DNA of 64,000 nucleotides from Glutamicibacter sp. JL.03c. GTDB lineage: Bacteria > Actinomycetota > Actinomycetes > Actinomycetales > Micrococcaceae. Position 1 is the stretch's first letter. Each line of letters opens with the position of its first letter. Both the position numbers and the translations under genes were made by a program. The stretch is taken from NCBI RefSeq assembly GCF_025854375.1, contig NZ_CP107575.1, forward strand, positions 2,976,001-3,040,000, read 5' to 3'. Shown here piece after piece: positions 53,641 through 61,809 of this stretch. The notes beneath the pieces were generated by a model, which was given only the letters and a program-made list of their open reading frames with translations, ran no database searches and was not told the origin of the DNA.

Positions 53641-54471
53641 CTACGCCTTATTGATCCGATGCGCATGTGTATAAATGTTCACGCTCTGGCTGCGCGAAAA
53701 AGCCGCCAGCGTCAGGCCCGTCTCGTCGGCCAGATCCACAGCCAGCGATGAAGGCGCGCTGACCGCGGTGAGCACCGGAATCCCGGCCATCGCCGCCTTC
53801 TGCACCAGCTCGAAGGAGGCGCGGCCAGAGACCTGCAGCACCGTATCCTTCAGTGGCAGCCTCCCGGCGCGCAGCCCGGCGCCGATCACCTTATCCACCG
53901 CATTATGCCGCCCCACGTCCTCGCGCAGGATCAGCAATTCGCCGGTGGTGGAGAAGAGCCCCGCCGCGTGCACTCCTCCGGTGGAAGAGAACAGCTTCTG
54001 CGACGCGCGCAAGGTGTCGGGCAAATCCAGCAGGGTCTGAAGCCCGATCATCCCGGCTGAGGCATCCAGCTCGAACCCGGCCTTCTTGCGCACCTCGTCG
54101 ATCGAATTGGTGCCGCAGATCCCGCAGGCCGAACTGGTCACCACATTGCGGGCCATGGCCAGGTCCGGCGGCGCCGCGCCGGGGCCCAGCTGCACCTCGA
54201 TCACGTTGAAGGTCTGGTTGCCTTCCTCATCGGTACCCGCGCAGTAGCGCAGGGACAGCAGCTGCTCGGGCTCGCGGATCACGCCCTCGCCCACCAGGAA
54301 TCCGGCGACCATGTCGAAATCGTCGCCCGGGGTGCGCATCGAGGTGGTGTAGGAAGTCTGGCCGAACCGGATTTCCAGCGGTTCCTCGCCGGCCAGTTTC
54401 TCCTCGCGCGGGCGCCAGCCGCCCTCTCGCGTAGCGCGGATAACCCGGCGGCGAACGATCTTACGGCCCAT
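53641..54471 (-). CDS. fdhD: Formate dehydrogenase accessory sulfurtransferase
   Basis: A 276-residue FdhD protein with the C-x2-C sulfur-transfer motif in SSACGICGTNSI, and LREDVGRHNAVDKVIG, which binds GDP/molybdopterin. It passes sulfur from a cysteine desulfurase to the Mo cofactor of formate dehydrogenases. ATG 54471 follows AGGAGC. It lies directly upstream of the YdeP-type enzyme, its probable client. Confidence 0.94.
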   Translation of the reverse strand: MGRKIVRRRVIRATREGGWRPREEKLAGEEPLEIRFGQTSYTTSMRTPGDDFDMVAGFLVGEGVIREPEQLLSLRYCAGTDEEGNQTFNVIEVQLGPGAAPPDLAMARNVVTSSACGICGTNSIDEVRKKAGFELDASAGMIGLQTLLDLPDTLRASQKLFSSTGGVHAAGLFSTTGELLILREDVGRHNAVDKVIGAGLRAGRLPLKDTVLQVSGRASFELVQKAAMAGIPVLTAVSAPSSLAVDLADETGLTLAAFSRSQSVNIYTHAHRINKA

Positions 54472-54585
54472 CTTGGCTGCTCCTTGCGGTGCTTCTTTTT
54501 GCTCTGGCCAATACTCGCACACCACTGGCAAAAACGCAGTCTCTGCTGTCCCTTCAGGACGCAAATCAGCGTGGGCAGCAATTGC

Positions 54586-56235
54586 TCAGTGGCCGCTGCG
54601 TACTCCCGCTGCCGTTTTTTCCTTGTGGGCGGCCAGCGGCAGCCTGGTATCGTCCCTGAGCTCCTTGAGCAGCGACATTCCCAGCAGCGTCACAATGGCC
54701 GTGAACGGGACGGCCGACAAGATGGCCGCCTGCTGCAGCGCTTCCAGGCCTCCGACCAGGAGGAGCACTATTGCGCAGACTCCGGTCAGCAGCCCCCAGA
54801 TGGTCAGGATCGGGCGCTTCGGGTACATATTTCCGCCTGATGTCAGGGTCCCCAACACGTAGGTATTGGAATCTGCACCGGTGATGAAGAAGAGCACCAC
54901 GAGAATCACGGTGAATGCCGAGGTCACCGCCGGCAAGGGCAGGTCAGCCAGCATCGCGAAGAAGGTGCTATTGGTATCGGCGAGGGTAGCCTGGCCAATG
55001 CCGGAGGAACCATGCATTTCCTGGTGCATCGAGGTGCCGCCAAAGATGCTGAACCAGATGCTGAAGACCAGCGACGGAACACCCATCACGGCAATCACGA
55101 ACTCGCGGATCGTGCGGCCCTTGGAGATGCGCGCCAGGAAAATGCCGACAAAAGCTCCCCAGCTCAGCCACCAGGCCATCATGAAGTAGGTCCACCACTG
55201 CATCCACTGCAGGTCCTCGGCATTTGACGGCGTCAGCAGCGCCACCGCAGGGAATTCCGCCAGGAACTGGCCCATGGACCGGAAATAGATATTGCTGATG
55301 AATCCGGATGGACCGGAGATGAAGACGAAGATTCCGATCAGGGCGGCACCAATCATGGTGCCTTGGCTAAGCCATTTAATGCCCTTGCCCACCCCGGACA
55401 GGGCGGAGAGGGTGAAGATGATCGTCACGCCAGCGATGATGACGATCTTGACGAAGAGGTCCGTGGGAATGCCGAACAACCGGTTGAATCCCTCGGCGAT
55501 TTGCGATGCGCCCAGCCCCAGGGACGTCGTCGTGCCAAAGAGCGTTGCCAGAACAGTGAAAACGTCGATGGTCTTGCCCAGCGCGCCATCCATTGATTTG
55601 CCCAGGATCGGGCGCAGCATCACCGAGACCAGACCCGAATTTCCGCGGCGGTGGGTTGAGTAGGCAATGGCCAGGCCGAAGACCCCGAAGAGCGCCCACG
55701 CGTTGGGTCCCCAGTCGAAGTAGGAGAATTGCAAGGCAAGAACCGCGGCATCCATGGTCCCTGGCTCGGCCCGGTTGTGCGGCGGATCCATGAAGTGGCT
55801 CATGGGTTCTGCCGCGCCATAGCTGATCAAGCCAATGCCCATGACCGCTCCGAGGATCATGGCAATCCACGCCCAGGTGGAGAACTCAGGACGATCATGG
55901 TCTTTGCCCAGCCTGATTCCACCGTAGCGCGAGAAGCCCAGGAACAGCATCAAGAAGATGCATCCGAGCGTGACCACCAGGTAGCTCCAGCCGAGGTTTT
56001 GCACAAACCACGAGGAAGCGCCGGACATCAGGTCGTTGAGCTGTTCCGGGGCAATCGCTGCCCACAACACGAACGCAACAACTAGCAGCAGTGAAATAGC
56101 CAATACGCTGCCCGGGCCATGGAGTTTCTGATAGACCTTCTTGGAGTCGGCCGAACTCGAAGCATGGTGCAATTCGCCACCGGTGAGGGTTGGTCCGCCC
56201 ACCGGCCCCTGATTGCGGTTCGTGTCGATATTCAT
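54586..56235 (-). CDS. BCCT-family betaine/carnitine/choline transporter
   Basis: A 549-residue transporter with 12 helices. The BCCT core has the GAVMGIGLISYGAAEPM helix and the Trp-rich segment WWTYFMMAWWLSWGAFVGIFLARISKGR (signature of Trp/Gly in helix 8). It imports zwitterionic quaternary amines with Na+ or H+. It lies behind the flavin reductase gene (44 bases) and is likely cotranscribed, so the pathway substrate may be a betaine. Confidence 0.93.
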   Translation of the reverse strand: MNIDTNRNQGPVGGPTLTGGELHHASSSADSKKVYQKLHGPGSVLAISLLLVVAFVLWAAIAPEQLNDLMSGASSWFVQNLGWSYLVVTLGCIFLMLFLGFSRYGGIRLGKDHDRPEFSTWAWIAMILGAVMGIGLISYGAAEPMSHFMDPPHNRAEPGTMDAAVLALQFSYFDWGPNAWALFGVFGLAIAYSTHRRGNSGLVSVMLRPILGKSMDGALGKTIDVFTVLATLFGTTTSLGLGASQIAEGFNRLFGIPTDLFVKIVIIAGVTIIFTLSALSGVGKGIKWLSQGTMIGAALIGIFVFISGPSGFISNIYFRSMGQFLAEFPAVALLTPSNAEDLQWMQWWTYFMMAWWLSWGAFVGIFLARISKGRTIREFVIAVMGVPSLVFSIWFSIFGGTSMHQEMHGSSGIGQATLADTNSTFFAMLADLPLPAVTSAFTVILVVLFFITGADSNTYVLGTLTSGGNMYPKRPILTIWGLLTGVCAIVLLLVGGLEALQQAAILSAVPFTAIVTLLGMSLLKELRDDTRLPLAAHKEKTAAGVRSGH

Positions 56236-56279
56236 TTCCTTGAATTCCTTAGCAATAGTGGAACTTGCTCACGGCTGGC

Positions 56280-57254
56280 TTAGAGCGCTTGCAATTCTGC
56301 GCCGTCGAAGAACCGGCCCGCTTTGTAGATCATCGGTTCGATGTCCGCGACTTCCGAGTGCTTGACCTTGGCAATGAAGACGGTGTGGGTCTTGGCCTGG
56401 AAGCGCTCCTTGATTTCGGCCTCGATCGACGCAGCGGAACCGTCGAGCATCGGAGTGCCGTTCGGTCCCTCATGCCAGGCCAGGTTCGCGAATTTGTCGT
56501 CCGCCTTGGAGGCGAAGGTGCCCACGGTTTCACGCTGTTCGTTGCTCATGATGTTGATGCCCAGGTGCGTTGACTTGAAGAGTGAAGCGTAGGTGCTCGT
56601 CGTCTTCTGGACGCATACCAATACCAGTGGCGGCTCCAGGGAGACCGAGACGTAGGAATTCGCGGCCAGCCCTCGCGGTGCGCCGTTCTCGTCTTTTGTG
56701 GTCACCACGGTGACGCCGGTGATGAACTGCCGGTTGAACCCCTTGAGCTCCTCCAGGTTCGGAACCCCGCTCAGGTCGTCAACGACGATTCCGTCCTCCG
56801 GCGTTTCAAACGCCGATTTGAGCGATGGGACTCCCACGTCTTCCAGCAGTTCGCTCTGGTCCCATGTGACTTGCTCGGAAATGACCTTCCCGTCCTGGAC
56901 TTTCAAGAGATTCGAACCCCGTGTTTCCACGCTGTGGCCGGTGGCCGGCACACCCTGCAAGGCGCTGGTGAAGGTTCCGTTCGTCCGCCAGAAGACGGCG
57001 ATGGACTGTTCCGCGTCATCGACAAGCACGTGGTCGATCGTCGTAACCAGGTCGGGGAAGGCCTCGCGCACTGCCAGAATGTCGTCTTTCAAGGACTGCG
57101 CAGTCGAGACTTTCTTGGATTTGTTGCTGACTCGCTGGTACTGGGCGTGGAGGATGTCATCGAGTGAATCCACGTTGCCGTGGTCCCATGCTGCTTCCCA
57201 TGAGGCGACGAGAGCATTCTTGACTTGCTGGAGTGAAAGCTGTGTTTGTTGCAT
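56280..57254 (-). CDS. Flavin reductase with N-terminal SnoaL-like domain
   Basis: A 324-residue fusion. Residues 1-140 form a SnoaL/NTF2-like domain (LVASWEAAWDHGNVDSLDDIL... FWRTNGTFTSALQGVPATG). Residues 160-324 form a split-barrel flavin reductase (FITGVTVVTTKDENGAPRGLAANSYVSVSLEPPLVLVCV and NIMSNEQRETVGTFA). It should supply reduced FMN/FAD to the luciferase-like monooxygenase at the other end of the cluster. The ATG at 57254 lies inside a copy of the proposed GntR operator, with TTGACT-N16-TAGCAT just upstream and no Shine-Dalgarno, suggesting a leaderless mRNA. The SnoaL part may be a second catalytic or binding module. Confidence 0.88.
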   Translation of the reverse strand: MQQTQLSLQQVKNALVASWEAAWDHGNVDSLDDILHAQYQRVSNKSKKVSTAQSLKDDILAVREAFPDLVTTIDHVLVDDAEQSIAVFWRTNGTFTSALQGVPATGHSVETRGSNLLKVQDGKVISEQVTWDQSELLEDVGVPSLKSAFETPEDGIVVDDLSGVPNLEELKGFNRQFITGVTVVTTKDENGAPRGLAANSYVSVSLEPPLVLVCVQKTTSTYASLFKSTHLGINIMSNEQRETVGTFASKADDKFANLAWHEGPNGTPMLDGSAASIEAEIKERFQAKTHTVFIAKVKHSEVADIEPMIYKAGRFFDGAELQAL

Positions 57255-57260
57255 GCAAGA
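57247..57260. promoter_or_regulatory. Operator motif copy 1, over the flavin reductase start
   Basis: TGTTGCATGCAAGA, 12 of 14 bases the same as copy 2, with the flavin reductase ATG (minus strand) inside. Confidence 0.6.
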
Positions 57261-57261
57261 A

Positions 57262-57289
57262 ATGCTAGCAAAGCATGTGACATAGTCAA
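57262..57289 (-). promoter_or_regulatory. Promoter of the flavin reductase-BCCT unit
   Basis: On the minus strand TTGACT (57289-57284) and TAGCAT (57267-57262) are spaced 16 bases. Seven bases follow to the ATG, so transcription would begin at the start codon. Confidence 0.65.
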
Positions 57290-57333
57290 CAGATTTCCAG
57301 AAATCTTTAAAAATTCTTGAATTCTCAGGAATC

Positions 57334-57347
57334 TCTTGCATACAAGA
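57334..57347. promoter_or_regulatory. Operator motif copy 2
   Basis: TCTTGCATACAAGA, a dyad TCTTG-N4-CAAGA. It overlaps the likely -35 (TTGCAT, 57336-57341) of the GntR gene. Confidence 0.7.
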
Positions 57348-57364
57348 TCATCTGTGGATATGGT

Positions 57365-57378
57365 TCTTGTATGCAAGA
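57365..57378. promoter_or_regulatory. Operator motif copy 3, over the GntR start
   Basis: TCTTGTATGCAAGA, the exact reverse complement of copy 2, with the GntR ATG (57371-57373) inside. A TATGGT -10 box (57359-57364) lies six bases before. Confidence 0.7.
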
Positions 57379-58066
57379 GAGTTCAGTGATTGAAACCAGC
57401 CAGGACATTACAGCTGACGTGCCCCTGCTAAGCCGGTTGCGCCAAATGATTGTCACCGGCGCAGTATTGCCTGGCGACCTGCTGGCAGAGACGGCCCTGG
57501 CCCAGGAGTTCTCGGTCAGTCGAACGCCGATTCGCGAGGCCCTGAAACAGCTGGAACGCGAAGGCCTCGTGGAAGTGCGCTCCAGGGTCGGAACTTTCGT
57601 CAGGAAACCCACTCAACGGGAAATCAACGAAATGTTTGCCTTGAAGGAGTCTTTTGAAGGACTCGCCGCCGGGCTGATGGCCCGGCGCGGCCCGGTGCCT
57701 GAACTCGAGCATCTCAAAGACAACGTCGAGCAAAGCCAGCTCGCGGTCAAGCAGGGAGACACCGAGGCGTACTCGCGCCTCGTGCACGATTTCCACAGCA
57801 CCCTGGTGGCCGGAGCTGACAACAGGAAGCTTTCCGAGCACTACGACCTGCTGATGAATCAGCTGGCCTATCAGCGCATTGTCTCGCAGACCCTGAGCCA
57901 GCCGGGGCGTCTGCAGAATTCTGCCAGCGAGCATCAGGCAATCATTGATGCGATCTGCTCAAAAGACCCCTTGGCCGCTGAACTCGTCATGCGCCGCCAT
58001 GTGGCAGCCTCAAGCCAATTAGCAACCATCGCCGCCTTCAAAGAGGACAAAGCCCCAACGGGCTAG
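57371..58066 (+). CDS. GntR-family regulator, FadR/FCD subgroup
   Basis: A 231-residue regulator. The winged helix (about 18-80: FSVSRTPIREALKQLEREGLVEVRSRVGTFV) is followed by an FCD ligand domain with the metal-binding Asp/His set in LVHDFHSTLV, SEHQAIIDAI and MRRHV. It likely represses both divergent units until a pathway metabolite binds. The start at 57371 is chosen over an ATG 18 codons upstream because the earlier codons cover the promoter. It is first of the forward catabolic genes. Confidence 0.9.
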   Translation: MQESSVIETSQDITADVPLLSRLRQMIVTGAVLPGDLLAETALAQEFSVSRTPIREALKQLEREGLVEVRSRVGTFVRKPTQREINEMFALKESFEGLAAGLMARRGPVPELEHLKDNVEQSQLAVKQGDTEAYSRLVHDFHSTLVAGADNRKLSEHYDLLMNQLAYQRIVSQTLSQPGRLQNSASEHQAIIDAICSKDPLAAELVMRRHVAASSQLATIAAFKEDKAPTG

Positions 58067-58102
58067 CGGCCGACGCCGATCTCCAGACGAAAGAAGATCC
58101 AG

Positions 58103-58762
58103 ATGAACCCTCCCTTGATCGTTTCCAGCGACCTGAGCACCCGTACGACACTCGCTGGCTATGCAGATATCGCCTCGGCCGCCGGACTGCGCAAATTGTC
58201 GAGCACCGTTGAAGAAGTGCCGCACGAAACTTTGGGGACCATCACCCGGGCCACCGCCATGGCGGTCATTGCGAACCCCTGGCTGGGCACCGGTCCGGAT
58301 CATGATCTGTCCGAGCGCACCGAAGCCATTGCACCGCTGCTGGCCAAGCTGATTTCCGACCGACTGCTGGACGCCCTGGGCGGGGTGGACCAGGTCGAGG
58401 CCTTCGGCAAGGCGGCCCTGGTAGGCAGCGACGGCGAATTGGAGCATGCCGGAGCGCTGATCCACACCCCGTTCTTCGGCAACCTGCTGCGCGAAGCCCT
58501 GGGCGGAACCTCCATCATCTGCTTCGCCGACGGACGGGGCGTCCCCGGGGAAACGCTGCGCGTGCCGATGTGGCACAAGAACGCTGCGGCCACCCGAACC
58601 CACTACCAGACCATAGACCTGTTCCTGTCCGATGCCCCGCACGCCGGGGAAATCGCGGTGATTGCCGCGGCCTCTGGCGGACCGCGTCCTCATGCCCGCA
58701 TCGGAGATCGAACCACCGATCGCCCGGTAACTTCCGACATCCTGAAGGGAATCCAACTATGA
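58103..58762 (+). CDS. AA_synth (DUF1185) family protein, copy 1
   Basis: A 219-residue protein of PF06684 (amino acid synthesis family), function unknown. EAFGKAALVGSDGELEHAGALIHTPFFGN and THYQTIDLFLSDAPHAGEIAVIAAASGGPRPHAR are the conserved blocks. It overlaps the next gene (ATGA), a shorter paralogue. Probably a metabolic enzyme of the pathway. Confidence 0.88.
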   Translation: MNPPLIVSSDLSTRTTLAGYADIASAAGLRKLSSTVEEVPHETLGTITRATAMAVIANPWLGTGPDHDLSERTEAIAPLLAKLISDRLLDALGGVDQVEAFGKAALVGSDGELEHAGALIHTPFFGNLLREALGGTSIICFADGRGVPGETLRVPMWHKNAAATRTHYQTIDLFLSDAPHAGEIAVIAAASGGPRPHARIGDRTTDRPVTSDILKGIQL

Positions 58763-59310
58763 ACTACCGCAAGCTAGTGACCATCGTCGAGGAAATCGCC
58801 ACCGAAGGCGGACGCCCGGTTGATCCCGTGGCCAAGGTGGCCATTGTCGCCGCCGTGTTCGATAACCCCTGGGCCGGACAGGGCTTCGTCGAGGACCTGA
58901 ACGAGGGCATCGATGCGGTCGCTTCAGAACTCGGCGCACTGCTGGCCCCACGGGTGATCGAAGCCCTGGGCGCACCGCTCGAGGCCTATGGAAAGGCCGC
59001 CATTGTGGGCCTGGAGGGCGAAATCGAGCACGGTTCGGCACTGATCCACACGCTGAAGTTCGGCAACCACTTCCGCGACGCGGCCAAGGCCACCACCCTG
59101 CTTCCGGCAGTGGAGAAGCGCGGGCCAGCCGGGGTGCAGTTCGACATCCCGCTCAAGCACTTCACCGATGCGACCATCCGCTCGCACCACCAGAGCGTGG
59201 AAGTCAAGGTCTCCGACGCCCCGCACCCGGGCGAGATCCTGATCGCACTGGCTGCCGCCACCCGTGGCCGCCCGCAACAACGACTGGCCCCGCTGTCCAC
59301 CGAACAGTAG
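58759..59310 (+). CDS. AA_synth (DUF1185) family protein, copy 2
   Basis: A 183-residue paralogue of the upstream gene product, sharing EAYGKAAIVGLEGEIEHGSALIHTLKFGN and THxQ-like RSHHQSVEVKVSDAPHPGEILIALAAATRGRPQQR. The start is ATG 58759 in an ATGA overlap, shorter than the longest frame. Such pairs may form a hetero-oligomer. No reaction known. Confidence 0.88.
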   Translation: MNYRKLVTIVEEIATEGGRPVDPVAKVAIVAAVFDNPWAGQGFVEDLNEGIDAVASELGALLAPRVIEALGAPLEAYGKAAIVGLEGEIEHGSALIHTLKFGNHFRDAAKATTLLPAVEKRGPAGVQFDIPLKHFTDATIRSHHQSVEVKVSDAPHPGEILIALAAATRGRPQQRLAPLSTEQ

Positions 59311-59344
59311 CCCCCAGCAGCACCCGAAACGGAGCGAAGCACCC

Positions 59345-60097
59345 ATGACAAGCACCGAGCGCCCGCAGGTAGTCCTGCTGCACGGAGTGGGACTGGACCA
59401 CACCATGTGGCAGCCCCTGCGCGAGCACCTGTCGCACGAGATTGTGGCCCTGGATCTTCCGGGGCACGGCGGGCAGCCGCCCCTGCGCACCGAGCAGGAC
59501 CTGGCGAGCCTGTCGGCCGATGTGCTGGCGCGCCTGGACACCCGGGCCCCGGTGCACCTGGTCGGCTTCTCGCTCGGCGCGCTGATCGCCCAGCATCTGG
59601 CACGCTTCGCTCCGCAGCGGGTGCGCACCCTGACCGCGGTCAACTCGGTCTGCCGGCGCACCGCCGATGAGGCCGCCGCCGTGGAACAGCGCCTGGCCAC
59701 CGCCGGCACGGACTTCGCCCAGGGCATCGACCGCGCCATCCAGCGCTGGTTCCCTTCAGGGGAAACCGCGGTGGACCAGCGGATCATCGAGGCCACGCGG
59801 CGGACCCTGGCCGGCAATGACGTCGAATCCTATGTGCACGCCTATGCGGTTTTCGCCCGCGGCGACCGCGAGATCGCCGGAGAGCTGTCCGGCATTATCC
59901 AGCCGGCCCTGGCCATCACCGGGGAATTGGATCCCGGATCCACCCCGCAGATGTCCCGCCGGCTCGCCGAGTCCATCCCCGACTGCCGGCTGCGCATCAT
60001 CCCCGGGGCCAGGCACATGCTGCCGGTGGAGAATCCGGTGGCACTGGCCGGCGAATTGAACAAATTTTTCAGCGACAATGAAGGGAAACAGGCATGA
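59345..60097 (+). CDS. Alpha/beta hydrolase
   Basis: A 250-residue hydrolase with the oxyanion HGVGLDHTMW, the nucleophile elbow GFSLG, the acid in TGELDPGS, and His in GARHMLPVE. It resembles 3-oxoadipate enol-lactonase and carbon-carbon or amide hydrolases of ring-cleavage pathways. GGAG lies before the ATG; the longer frame overlaps the previous gene. It overlaps the next gene by four bases. Confidence 0.88.
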   Translation: MTSTERPQVVLLHGVGLDHTMWQPLREHLSHEIVALDLPGHGGQPPLRTEQDLASLSADVLARLDTRAPVHLVGFSLGALIAQHLARFAPQRVRTLTAVNSVCRRTADEAAAVEQRLATAGTDFAQGIDRAIQRWFPSGETAVDQRIIEATRRTLAGNDVESYVHAYAVFARGDREIAGELSGIIQPALAITGELDPGSTPQMSRRLAESIPDCRLRIIPGARHMLPVENPVALAGELNKFFSDNEGKQA

Positions 60098-61578
60098 GCG
60101 AGCGCTACCTGCATTTCATCAACGGCGAGCACGTTGCTCCCAGCGAAGATCGTTTCTTCACCAGCACCAATCCGGCCACCCTTGAGGAACTCTACGAGGC
60201 CGCCCGCGGCACGGCCGAAGACGTGGATCGGGCCGTCAAGGCCGCGCACCGTGCCTTCACCTCCCACTCCTGGAGCTCGCTGAGCGCGACCGCACGCGGC
60301 CACCTGCTGCGCCGGCTGGGCGATCTGGTCGGGCAGAATGCCGAGCAGCTGGCCCGCTTCGAGTCCCTGGACAACGGCAAGCTGCTGCGCGAGATGCGCG
60401 GCCAGCTGGCCACCCTGCCCGAATACCTCTACTACTATGCAGGACTGGCCGACAAGGTGCAGGGCTCGCAGATCCCGAGCATGAACCCGGCCATCTTGAA
60501 CTACACCCAGCGCGAGGCACTGGGCGTGGTCGGGGCCATCACCCCGTGGAACTCGCCGCTGACCCTGACCATCTCCAAGATCGCCCCGGCCCTGGCCGCC
60601 GGCAACACCGTGGTCATCAAGCCCAGCGAGTACACCTCGCGCACCGTGCTGCTGCTGGCCGAACTGGCCGACCAGGCTGGCTTCCCGGCCGGCGTCATCA
60701 ACGTGGTCACCGGCTTCGGCGCCGAGGCCGGCGCCGCACTGGTCGCCCATCCGCTGCTGGCCAAGATCTCCTTCACCGGGTCCACCGCCACCGGCTCCTC
60801 CATCGCCGCGCAGGCCGCCAGCCGCTTCATCGGCTGCACCCTGGAACTGGGCGGCAAGTCGCCGAACATCGTGTTCGACGATGCCAACGTGGACAACGCG
60901 GCCATGGGCGTGGTGGCCGGCATCTATGCCGCCGCGGGCCAGACCTGCATCGCCGGCTCCCGCGTCTTCGCCCACAAGTCCATCTACGACGAACTGCTGG
61001 AAAAGGTCGTGAACCGCGCCAAGTCCATCATCATCGGCGACCCGCTGGCCGAGGCCACCGAGCTGGGCCCGCTGGCCTTCGCCGATCAGCTGGCCAAGGT
61101 CTCCTCCTATGTCCAGATCGGCGCCGGGGAAGGCGCCACCGTGCTGGCTGGCGGCTCGCGGCCCGACGGATTGGAACTGCCCGGCTACTTCTTCTCCCCC
61201 ACGGTGCTCACCGACGTCACGAACGACATGCGCGTGGTGCGCGAGGAGATCTTCGGCCCGGTGGCCGCGATCATGCCCTTCGAGCATGAAGACGAGCTGC
61301 TGGCCGCGGCCAATGACACCGAGTACGGGCTGGCGGCCGGCGTCTGGACCCAGAACCTGGCCCGCGCCCACCGCATGGCCCGCCGGCTGGAGGCTGGCAC
61401 CATCTGGGTGAACACCTACCGGGCCATGTCCCCGATGTCCCCGCGCCAGGGCTTCAAGAGCTCCGGGGTGGGCATCGAACACGGCCTGGAGTCGATGAAC
61501 GAGTACACCCGGCTGAAGTCCATCTGGATCAACACCGACGAATCCCCGGTCGCCGACCCCTTCGTCATGCGCGCCTAA
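60094..61578 (+). CDS. Aldehyde dehydrogenase
   Basis: A 494-residue NAD(P)-dependent enzyme. TLELGGKSPNIVFDDA holds the general base Glu, GQTCIAGSRVF the nucleophile Cys, and ITPWNSPLTL with KPSEYT the cofactor contacts. It would oxidise an aldehyde or hydroxylactone formed by ring or chain cleavage. ATGA overlap with the hydrolase gene. Confidence 0.93.
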   Translation: MSERYLHFINGEHVAPSEDRFFTSTNPATLEELYEAARGTAEDVDRAVKAAHRAFTSHSWSSLSATARGHLLRRLGDLVGQNAEQLARFESLDNGKLLREMRGQLATLPEYLYYYAGLADKVQGSQIPSMNPAILNYTQREALGVVGAITPWNSPLTLTISKIAPALAAGNTVVIKPSEYTSRTVLLLAELADQAGFPAGVINVVTGFGAEAGAALVAHPLLAKISFTGSTATGSSIAAQAASRFIGCTLELGGKSPNIVFDDANVDNAAMGVVAGIYAAAGQTCIAGSRVFAHKSIYDELLEKVVNRAKSIIIGDPLAEATELGPLAFADQLAKVSSYVQIGAGEGATVLAGGSRPDGLELPGYFFSPTVLTDVTNDMRVVREEIFGPVAAIMPFEHEDELLAAANDTEYGLAAGVWTQNLARAHRMARRLEAGTIWVNTYRAMSPMSPRQGFKSSGVGIEHGLESMNEYTRLKSIWINTDESPVADPFVMRA

Positions 61579-61588
61579 GGAGCCACCC

Positions 61589-61777
61589 ATGCCACTGATC
61601 GATATCTCCATCGCCAAGGGCCGCAGCGAGCAGCAGCTGCGCAGCTTCATCGCCGCGGTGCACCAGGCCGCGGTTGACACCGTCGACGCCGCCGACGAAA
61701 ACATCACCGTCATCGTGCGCGAAGTCGAGCACGAGCACTGGTCCCGCGGCAACCAGACCATCGCCGAACGCCGCTAA
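61589..61777 (+). CDS. 4-oxalocrotonate tautomerase-like protein
   Basis: A 62-residue protein with Pro2, the catalytic amino terminus after Met removal (MPLIDISIAKGRSEQQ). The length and order fit the 4-OT family, acting on enol/keto acids. AAGGAG precedes the ATG, 10 bases after the dehydrogenase stop. Confidence 0.85.
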   Translation: MPLIDISIAKGRSEQQLRSFIAAVHQAAVDTVDAADENITVIVREVEHEHWSRGNQTIAERR

Positions 61778-61809
61778 ACCGCAACGACTCACCACGAAGG
61801 AAGCATGAC

